From an uncultured Mollicutes bacterium (GTDB lineage Bacteria; Bacillota_I; Bacilli_A; ML615J-28; CAG-313): DNA of 5,568 nt. The number at the start of each line of letters is the position of its first letter. The first letter of the stretch is position 1. The notes under the pieces were generated by a model. The model was not told the origin of the DNA, made no database searches, and was given only the letters and a program-made list of their open reading frames with translations. The DNA lies in assembly GCA_900538885.1 (NCBI GenBank), contig UQAI01000079.1, positions 1 through 5,568 on the forward strand, read 5' to 3'. Both the position numbers and the translations under genes were made by a program. Below are positions 1-4,503 of the stretch, in pieces.

Positions 1-36
1 ACAGAACAATCCATATTTACGCTTAAATGTAGTGCT

Positions 37-65
37 ATTTTACCTGTTTTTTCATTTTTCGCCAA
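37..65 (-). promoter_or_regulatory. Possible leftward promoter running off the window
   Basis: Read on the minus strand, TTGGCG (65-60) is followed after exactly 17 bases by TAAAAT (42-37). This would start a leftward transcript near position 30. A divergent gene beyond the left edge would fit. No strong ribosome binding site precedes the ATG at 14-12, and in AT-rich DNA such matches arise by chance, so this is weak. Confidence 0.25.
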
Positions 66-124
66 CAAGCAGTCAGATAATATACTTTATAACCCATAAT
101 TTTTCAGTTTTTTAAGTAAAATTT

Positions 125-192
125 ATTTTTGGTGCCTTTTTTGACTTTATTTTTGTGTTTTTGGTTTGATTTTTGATTCGTTTTTTTTATTA
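125..192 (+). repeat. Degenerate 12-bp T-tract repeats
   Basis: Units of the form WTTTTTGnnnnn begin at 125, 137 and 149. After an 8-bp offset another begins at 169. A final G-less unit (all T to ATTA) begins at 181. The TTTTTG cores end at 131, 143, 155 and 175, with one more at 163. The spacing of 12 is not ideal for intrinsic curvature. It could be an iteron-like binding array or simple low-complexity sequence. Confidence 0.35.
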
Positions 193-287
193 ATCACAAA
201 TTTTTAATATTTTAAAAGACTGCTGATTGCAAATGTTTAAAATGCGTTTTTATGGTTGTATGTATGTAAGTAAATATTGCAATTCGT

Positions 288-316
288 TTGACTGCACTTT
301 TATTTAGTGCTATAAT
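288..316 (+). promoter_or_regulatory. Strong sigma-A-type promoter of the RHH-parA operon
   Basis: The -35 is TTGACT (288-293), followed by a 17-bp spacer and a perfect TATAAT -10 (311-316). TG at 308-309 makes it an extended -10 (TGCTATAAT). Transcription should begin near 322-324, leaving a 5' leader of only about 17 nt before the ATG at 340. An inverted repeat in the spacer (294-310) would place a bound repressor directly on the promoter. Confidence 0.8.
294..310. promoter_or_regulatory. Candidate operator: inverted repeat between -35 and -10
   Basis: GCACT (294-298) and AGTGC (306-310) form a perfect 5-bp inverted repeat separated by 7 T-rich bases. It sits entirely between the -35 and -10 hexamers of the RHH-parA promoter. 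The right arm belongs to TAGTGCTAT, which also occurs at 30-38. RHH proteins bind as dimers and typically autoregulate, so this is a plausible autorepression site. The arms are short and could be coincidental. Confidence 0.35.
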
Positions 317-339
317 GTTACTGTAAATAGGAGGTTAAT

Positions 340-714
340 ATGAACGAACAAGTAAAAAAGAGAGTAAATCCGTTTGATAGACCAATTTCAAACGAACAAG
401 AGCCGATAATTGAGCAAATTGAAACCCCTACACAAATTGAACCACAAATTCAACAACAACCCGTGTATGAAGCTCCACAAAACACTTATTATCGACCTCA
501 GCAACAACAACAAACGGTGCGTCAACCTAAAAGACAAGCAAAACAACAATACATTCAACAAATGGATGGGCCAAAAGAAAAGTACACAGCAACAATGGAC
601 GTGTCTTTACGTAGAAGTATAAAGGTTTTTTGTGCAGAAAACGGAAAAATGTTTTCAGAATTTGTTGAAGATGCATGTAAAGAAAAATTAAGTAGAGAAG
701 GAGGTAGATTCTAA
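340..714 (+). CDS. Ribbon-helix-helix DNA-binding protein with Gln/Pro-rich N-terminus, putative partner of ParA
   Basis: This is a 124-aa protein in two parts. Residues 1-80 are low complexity, rich in Gln and Pro, including a run of five Gln near 54-58, and are probably disordered. The extreme N-terminus is basic (VKKRVNPFDRP, 5-15). Residues 81-118 look like a ribbon-helix-helix fold: a beta strand (YTATMDVSL), a first helix (RRSIKVFCAENG), a turn, and a second helix (SEFVEDACKEKL). The start is fixed by AGGAGGT at 329-335, five bases before the ATG. The stop overlaps the parA start by one base (TAATG), so the two are co-translated. In known type Ib partition systems (ParG, omega) a small RHH protein binds the centromere, represses its own operon, and uses a flexible N-terminal tail to stimulate the ParA ATPase. 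That role is inferred here from fold and context. It is longer than ParG because of the Gln-rich segment. A plain CopG/Arc-type repressor is the alternative. Confidence 0.8.
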   Translation: MNEQVKKRVNPFDRPISNEQEPIIEQIETPTQIEPQIQQQPVYEAPQNTYYRPQQQQQTVRQPKRQAKQQYIQQMDGPKEKYTATMDVSLRRSIKVFCAENGKMFSEFVEDACKEKLSREGGRF

Positions 715-1499
715 TGCCAATTGTTTCTTGTTTTTGTAAAAAAGGCGGTGTAGGTAAAACAACCTTTGTTGGTTACCTAGCTCATTACTATGCAACTTTA
801 GGAAAAACAGTTTTAGTTATTAGTGCTGACGATCAAAATAGTATCTTTAGAATTTTTGGCGCAGAGCACTTTGTTACAGATCATGATGATGATTTCTTCG
901 AACACTTATTTGTTGGTGAAAAGAAACCACAAGATGTTGTTTTTGAAGCAAGAATAAATATGTATTTAATGAAAACCTTAAATACAGACAGACTTTCACT
1001 AAATTTGACCCTAAAAAGGACCGAAGAGAAGCGATTAAGGGCTTTAATTCAAGATTTTACCAATTATTTTGACTATATTTTTATAGATTTCCCTCCTTCG
1101 AGCAGTCGTTTAAGTGAAATATTATTAGACTTAAGCGATTCTATTCTTCTTGCAGTGGGGCTTGATGCTCTAGGTTTGGAGGGTTATTCGAATACAATTC
1201 AATATTTTGTTGATTCTGACATAAATTTGAACAAAATTAAGTACATTATACCTATCGGATACCACCCTGTTAAGCTTGCTCCGAAAGCTTGCTTAAAACA
1301 ACTTATTGAGAGAGCTAAAATACAAACTCCTAACGCTGTTGTTACTCCTCCAATTAATGATAAGTCTGTAATTAAGAATTTACAAGCTGAGGGTGTATCG
1401 GTCTTTGATAACCATCAAATGAAGGATAAATTCCATCAAAAGAACCGTGATCAGATAAGAAAAGAGCTTACAGAAGTCTATAAATCAATGGTTTTATGA
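714..1499 (+). CDS. parA: ParA/Soj-type deviant Walker ATPase
   Basis: This 261-aa protein has the deviant Walker A motif KKGGVGKTT at residues 9-17, with the signature Lys at 10 and the P-loop Lys at 15. The A' motif reads VISADDQNS (35-43) instead of the usual VDxDPQGN. Asp39 is retained, but the first Asp is Ser37 and the Pro is Asp40. Walker B is YIFIDFPPSSS (121-131). There is no N-terminal HTH, so it resembles Soj and type Ib ParA rather than P1-type ParA. ATP-bound dimers of this family bind nucleoid DNA nonspecifically and pull a DNA-bound partner complex apart. AAGGAGGT at 698-705, inside the end of the upstream gene, is its ribosome binding site. The ATG overlaps the upstream TAA by one base, indicating strict co-expression with the RHH protein. 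The stop is TGA followed directly by TAG. No ParB/Spo0J gene is seen in the window. The ATPase family is confident; the segregation role follows from family and the location beside oriC. MinD-like or plasmid-type roles are less likely. Confidence 0.88.
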   Translation: MPIVSCFCKKGGVGKTTFVGYLAHYYATLGKTVLVISADDQNSIFRIFGAEHFVTDHDDDFFEHLFVGEKKPQDVVFEARINMYLMKTLNTDRLSLNLTLKRTEEKRLRALIQDFTNYFDYIFIDFPPSSSRLSEILLDLSDSILLAVGLDALGLEGYSNTIQYFVDSDINLNKIKYIIPIGYHPVKLAPKACLKQLIERAKIQTPNAVVTPPINDKSVIKNLQAEGVSVFDNHQMKDKFHQKNRDQIRKELTEVYKSMVL

Positions 1500-1593
1500 T
1501 AGATAATTGACAAATGTACGTTTTCTTGAAGTTACTAATTATACATGTTGGTTTTATTATTTAAATTAGTTATTTTAACTATAACAAAGCAAT

Positions 1594-1622
1594 AAAAAAA
1601 GCCTTGACCAAGGCTTTTTTTT
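1594..1622. terminator. Bidirectional intrinsic terminator between parA and dnaN
   Basis: GCCTT (1601-1605) pairs with AAGGC (1610-1614) around a GACC loop. The stem is extended by seven A (1594-1600) opposite eight T (1615-1622). Read rightward it is a hairpin with a T-run ending the RHH-parA transcript. Read leftward it is equally a hairpin with a U-run, 36 nt past the dnaN stop. One element therefore serves both convergent operons. Confidence 0.88.
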
Positions 1623-1657
1623 ATTTTATCTTATTTTCATCTATTTTTTTCTTGTTT

Positions 1658-2782
1658 TTAGAAGACTCTAACTGGAAGTAGCATTTGTATCAAATCATCT
1701 TCTTTTTCGCCTACAATTACGGCTGGTTTTATCTCTCCAGTGAACTTCATTAAAATACTTTGACTTTCAAACGATTTTATTGCTTCACTTAAATTTCTGG
1801 TACTAAAAGCTATTTGAAAATTTAATGCTTCTGAGACTTCTAATGGGTAAATTGCATCAACAACTTTTCCCATTTCTGTTGAATTTGAAGAAACTTCAAC
1901 TGTTTTATCATCCGTTAGAGACAATTTAACAATGCTTAAATTGTCCGAATTCGTAAATAATGACGCTCTGTCTATTGCTGCTAACAACTCGTTTTTATTA
2001 AACTTTATTGCTAACATTTGACCCTTAGGGAACAAACTTGAAGTGTCTGGGTATACACCTTCAACTAATCTTGTAGTAAAAGAAACGTTACGATACTTAA
2101 ATAATATCGATTGATTCTCTACATATAACTCTATATCTTCATGTGAATCTTCTATTATTTTTGATAATTCCTCTAGTGATTTACTAGGAATGTTTATTAT
2201 TTTAGAATCAAAATTATCATCAAATTCTATATTTTTTCTTGCTAATCTAAACGAATCTGTTGCTGTTATTTCTAATTTATTACCATAAAATTTAAAATTT
2301 ACACTCGTTAATACTATCCTTGCTTCTGATGTAGCTGCCGCAAAAGATGTCTGTTTTATAACGTTTTTTAACATTTGAGCATCTAAATGAATGGGACTTT
2401 CTATTGAATCAAATGCAATTGAAGGAAAATTTGAGCCATCATAAGTTACTAATGTAAAGTTAGAACGATCTGAAATTATCTTAATTGTTGTTGATTCGAA
2501 GAGTGTAAATTCAACTTCTTTGCCTTCTAACTTCTTAACTATTTCTAAAAAATACTTACCAGGAACTACACAAGCTCCAGTTTCATCTATTACAACATCA
2601 TTGTTTTCTTCTAAAATTACTTGTATGGAAATTTCCTTATTAGTTGTTACAAAGATAATTCTATGTTTTTCGACAGTTATTTTAATTCCTGTAAGTACTG
2701 GCATAGGCTTTTTATCAGATAAACCACGAGAAACATTTTGTAAAGTCGCTAATAAGAGTTCTCTGTTTACTACAAATTTCAT
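1658..2782 (-). CDS. dnaN: DNA polymerase III beta subunit (sliding clamp)
   Basis: This 374-aa protein is full length for bacterial DnaN, whose three similar domains (about 1-120, 127-250 and 252-374) dimerise into a ring around DNA. The ring tethers polymerase III and recruits other repair and replication proteins. Family landmarks visible are the start MKFVVNRELLLATLQNVSR, ATDSFRLARK (174-183; usually ATDSHRLA, so His is Phe here), RLVEGVYPDT (238-247), MKFTGEIKPAVI (345-356) and the C-terminal LLPVRVF that helps form the partner-binding pocket. The ribosome binding site AAAAGGAG (2797-2790) is seven bases before the ATG. It follows dnaA by 69 nt in the same direction and is probably co-transcribed with it. 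The gap also carries the origin box pair. It is unusual that recF does not follow; a terminator and the convergent parA do. Confidence 0.97.
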   Translation of the reverse strand: MKFVVNRELLLATLQNVSRGLSDKKPMPVLTGIKITVEKHRIIFVTTNKEISIQVILEENNDVVIDETGACVVPGKYFLEIVKKLEGKEVEFTLFESTTIKIISDRSNFTLVTYDGSNFPSIAFDSIESPIHLDAQMLKNVIKQTSFAAATSEARIVLTSVNFKFYGNKLEITATDSFRLARKNIEFDDNFDSKIINIPSKSLEELSKIIEDSHEDIELYVENQSILFKYRNVSFTTRLVEGVYPDTSSLFPKGQMLAIKFNKNELLAAIDRASLFTNSDNLSIVKLSLTDDKTVEVSSNSTEMGKVVDAIYPLEVSEALNFQIAFSTRNLSEAIKSFESQSILMKFTGEIKPAVIVGEKEDDLIQMLLPVRVF

Positions 2783-2810
2783 AAATTTTCTCCTTTTATT
2801 ATTTATTTTG

Positions 2811-2850
2811 TATATTATAATTATTATTAGCTATGTGGATAAGTGGATAA
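2811..2850 (-). other. oriC: Candidate origin unwinding element: tandem DnaA boxes plus DnaA-trio-like triplets
   Basis: On the minus strand, directly after the dnaA stop, lie TTATCCACT (2850-2842) and TTATCCACA (2842-2834), overlapping by one base. Next comes TAG, a single C, then TAA TAA TAA (2833-2821), followed by TATAATATA-rich DNA (2820-2811). In Bacillus subtilis the unwinding site lies in the same dnaA-dnaN gap. There, boxes are followed by 3'-GAT-5' triplets (5'-TAG/TAA) on the strand bound by the DnaA filament, next to an AT-rich duplex. Position, orientation and motif order all match. I see no GC-rich spacer like the one in B. subtilis. The motif match is direct; function is inferred. 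Confidence 0.7.
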
Positions 2851-2851
2851 C

Positions 2852-4240
2852 TCACTTATTTGTTGTTATTTTTTGTCTTAAAATATCAATATCTTGCTTT
2901 ACAGAAACGTCAGTTTCTATAGAATTAGCTATTTTATCTATCGAATGGGCAATGGTAGCATGATCTCTGCCTCCTAATAGTTCACCTATTTTCTTAAGAG
3001 GAAGGTTTAAAATAGTTCTTAACAAGTAAATAGTCACCATTCTAACGTACGCTATCTCTTGCTTTCGAGAAGATCCAACGATGTCACGAACGCTAACATT
3101 AAAATATGTAGAAACAACAGTTTTAACTTTCTCTATAATCACAGAATCGCTAGTAGAAGCTGTTTGTTTTTCCTTTGAAATAATAGATGTTAGTGAACTT
3201 TTAGCGTTTTCTAAGGAAAAAGGAATATTAAAAGCAACGCAATAAGAAACAAATCGTCTTAGAGCACCTTCTAATTCTCTTACGTTTTCATCAAAATTTT
3301 CAGCAATAAATGTTAAAACATCATCACCAACACAAGAAGGATCGCTAATAAGAAAGGCTAATTTTTTCTTTAAAATGGATTTTCTCAATTCAAAATTTGG
3401 TTTTCTAATGTCAACAGGAATTCCCCAGCTGAATCTAGATTTTAAACGATCCATAATTTCTAATTCTGTAGCTGGTCGATCAGACGTGATAACAATTTGT
3501 TTGTTTTTTTCATGTAAATATTCAAAAAGCTTAAAAAATTCTTCTTGAGTTTTAACCTTATCTTTTAAAAATTGAATATCATCAACTAATAAAACATCAG
3601 CTGAGCGATAAAAATTATTAAATTCTTCTAAACTATCACAATCTCTATTCTTTTTATTGGTTGCAGCAAAATAATCTTCAGTATATTGTTGTGCTGTAGT
3701 AAAGATGACGTTAGCATTTATATCATTATCTAGAATAAAGTGACCAATTGCGGTCATAAGATGTGTTTTTCCTAGGCCTACATCTCCAAAAATGTATAAA
3801 GGATTAGCTGTATTAGCGGGAGAATCAGCAACTTTGGTAGAAAAAGTAAATGCTTCACGATTCGCTTCACCTGTGACAAAATTCTCAAAAGTGTATTCGG
3901 GTCTTAAAGTTCTACTTTTAAATTTATCTGTAGAATCAGGAGAAACAAATACTTTTTTCTCTAGATTTTCTTTTTCTTTCTCAATATCTTCTTTTGTAAT
4001 TAATTTGAAAGACATTTTTTCAGAAACAAGTTCTTTCAAAAAGTTATTCATTTTCTCTAAATGGAACTTTTCTATTCGATATTTGTCAAGTTGTCCGTTA
4101 ACAGGTAAGTAAATATAACCATTATTAACTTTATATACTTCGTTAATATCTCCGAATGTGTTCTGAAAAGTGCTTTCGTCTTTTAAAACATCGGCTAATT
4201 TGTTTTTCACAGTTAGCCAAATAGAATTATAATTCTCCAT
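2852..4240 (-). CDS. dnaA: Chromosomal replication initiator protein DnaA
   Basis: This 462-aa protein has the standard four-domain layout. Domain I (about 1-82) begins MENYNSIWLTVKNKL and mediates DnaA and helicase-loader contacts. A short charged linker (about 83-110) is domain II. The AAA+ domain III starts at TLRPEYTFENFV (111-122). It has Walker A GDVGLGKTH (152-160), Walker B LLVDD (217-221), sensor I IVITSDRP (249-256), the arginine-finger box RLKSRFSWG (265-273) and sensor II NVRELEGAL (319-327). Domain IV (about 365-462) carries the DnaA-box-binding signature GGRDHATIAHS (423-433). ATP-bound DnaA binds TTATCCACA boxes and opens the origin. The ribosome binding site GAGGTGA (4253-4247) is six bases before the ATG. 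The stop is TGA; TGG codes the conserved Trp272, so the code is standard. Boxes flank the gene on both sides, suggesting autoregulation and a bipartite origin. Confidence 0.98.
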   Translation of the reverse strand: MENYNSIWLTVKNKLADVLKDESTFQNTFGDINEVYKVNNGYIYLPVNGQLDKYRIEKFHLEKMNNFLKELVSEKMSFKLITKEDIEKEKENLEKKVFVSPDSTDKFKSRTLRPEYTFENFVTGEANREAFTFSTKVADSPANTANPLYIFGDVGLGKTHLMTAIGHFILDNDINANVIFTTAQQYTEDYFAATNKKNRDCDSLEEFNNFYRSADVLLVDDIQFLKDKVKTQEEFFKLFEYLHEKNKQIVITSDRPATELEIMDRLKSRFSWGIPVDIRKPNFELRKSILKKKLAFLISDPSCVGDDVLTFIAENFDENVRELEGALRRFVSYCVAFNIPFSLENAKSSLTSIISKEKQTASTSDSVIIEKVKTVVSTYFNVSVRDIVGSSRKQEIAYVRMVTIYLLRTILNLPLKKIGELLGGRDHATIAHSIDKIANSIETDVSVKQDIDILRQKITTNK

Positions 4241-4263
4241 TAGACATCACCTCACTATATTAC

Positions 4264-4292
4264 ATTATAGCAAAAATAAGTAAAAAATACAA
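4264..4292 (-). promoter_or_regulatory. dnaA promoter (extended -10)
   Basis: On the minus strand TATAAT (4269-4264) is preceded by TGC (4272-4270), an extended -10. A weak -35, TTGTAT (4292-4287), lies 17 bases upstream. The transcript would start near 4257, a few bases before the dnaA ribosome binding site. The 11-mer TGCTATAATGT is identical to that in the RHH-parA promoter. The DnaA-box cluster begins about 29 bases upstream of the -35, so DnaA could regulate it from there. Confidence 0.7.
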
Positions 4293-4308
4293 AAAATAAG
4301 ATAAAAAA
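4272..4308. other. Phased A-tracts upstream of dnaA
   Basis: A-tracts of five or six bases begin at 4272, 4282, 4291 and 4303, averaging about 10.3 bp apart. This is the helical spacing that gives intrinsic curvature. AAAAATAAG is repeated at 4272-4280 and 4292-4300. The tract overlaps the dnaA -35 and spacer and joins the DnaA-box cluster. Bending could aid promoter or origin architecture; this is inferred. Confidence 0.45.
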
Positions 4309-4320
4309 GGTTTTTTTGAG

Positions 4321-4345
4321 TTTTCCACATATTTTATGTGGAAAA
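4321..4345. repeat. 10-bp inverted repeat formed by two facing DnaA boxes
   Basis: TTTTCCACAT (4321-4330) and ATGTGGAAAA (4336-4345) are perfect inverted copies separated by ATTTT. Each arm contains a TTTTCCACA DnaA box. A DNA cruciform or RNA hairpin is possible, but there is no T-run on either strand to make it an intrinsic terminator, so a paired protein-binding site is the better reading. Confidence 0.7.
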
Positions 4346-4403
4346 AATGTTGATAAAAAGTGGATAATAATAAATAGTTATCAACATGTGGATAAGTGGA
4401 TAA
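4321..4403. other. oriC: DnaA-box cluster upstream of dnaA (upstream half of oriC)
   Basis: Seven sites match TTATCCACA or differ little from it. On the plus strand these are TTTTCCACA (4321-4329) and TTATCAACA (4378-4386). On the minus strand they are TTTTCCACA (4345-4337), TTATCAACA (4356-4348), TTATCCACT (4367-4359), the perfect TTATCCACA (4395-4387) and TTATCCACT (4403-4395). The three minus-strand sites at 4337, 4348 and 4359 are spaced 11 bp apart. 4378-4395 is a near-perfect palindrome of two abutting boxes. The cluster lies between the divergent dnaA promoter and the promoter at 4452, so DnaA binding could affect both. It corresponds in position to the upstream box clusters of Bacillus-type origins. 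Confidence 0.85.
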
Positions 4404-4451
4404 TTTATTTCTATATAATAAGGACAGAGTAAAGGTTTATACTCTTTTAAC

Positions 4452-4480
4452 TTGCAAAAAATAAAAACTTGTGATAGAAT
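4452..4480 (+). promoter_or_regulatory. Promoter of the membrane-anchored protein gene
   Basis: TTGCAA (4452-4457) is followed after 17 bases by TAGAAT (4475-4480), with TG at 4472-4473 giving an extended -10. Transcription would begin near 4486, leaving an 18-nt leader that still contains the ribosome binding site at 4492-4498. This placement rules out the in-frame GTG at 4471 as the start codon. Confidence 0.7.
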
Positions 4481-4503
4481 ACTCAAAGTATGAGGTGAAA
4501 AAA

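Larger units (their letters stand above)
1..339. other. Gene-free T-rich leader of the RHH-parA operon, possible centromere/operator region
   Basis: I see no credible coding sequence on either strand here. The region is strongly T-rich on the plus strand, especially 100-210. It contains short reiterated motifs. TAGTGCTAT occurs at 30-38 and 305-313. GACTGC occurs at 218-223 and 290-295, with its inverse GCAGTC at 69-74. ATTGCAA occurs at 226-232 and 276-282. Four GTAN tetranucleotides run at 258-273. T-tract 12-mers lie at 125-192. Small RHH partition proteins usually bind repeats just upstream of their own operon, where centromere and operator coincide, so this is the natural place to look for the binding site of the RHH protein encoded at 340. 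The motif occurrences are seen in the sequence; the centromere role is inference. Confidence 0.45.

Noticed and set aside
192..198. AATCACA, matching the WATCACW heptad bound by omega-type RHH repressors
   Set aside because: Only a single copy is present, whereas omega sites are arrays of adjacent heptads; one match is expected by chance in AT-rich DNA.
1497..1499. Mycoplasma-type code with TGA as Trp
   Set aside because: parA ends in TGA followed directly by TAG, dnaA ends in TGA at its normal C-terminus, and TGG is used at conserved Trp sites in DnaA, so the standard code fits.
1507..1512. Perfect TTGACA as a -35 after parA
   Set aside because: No acceptable -10 lies 16-18 bases downstream, and the only candidate AT-rich hexamers are over 20 bases away, just before the terminator.
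1534..1581. Short inverted repeats (ACTAATT/AATTAGT and TAGTTA/TAACTA) between parA and the terminator
   Set aside because: The stems are AT-only or nearly so and overlap one another, so they are weak and likely compositional.
2520..2963. Open frame on the plus strand opposite dnaN and the end of dnaA, and a similar one at 3792-4112
   Set aside because: They lie antisense to highly conserved genes, have no ribosome binding site I could see, and encode no recognisable domain.
4471..4503. GTG at 4471 as an upstream start for the membrane protein, adding 11 residues
   Set aside because: It has no ribosome binding site, lies within the extended -10 promoter, and the ATG at 4504 has GAGGTGA at good spacing followed by a normal anchor sequence.
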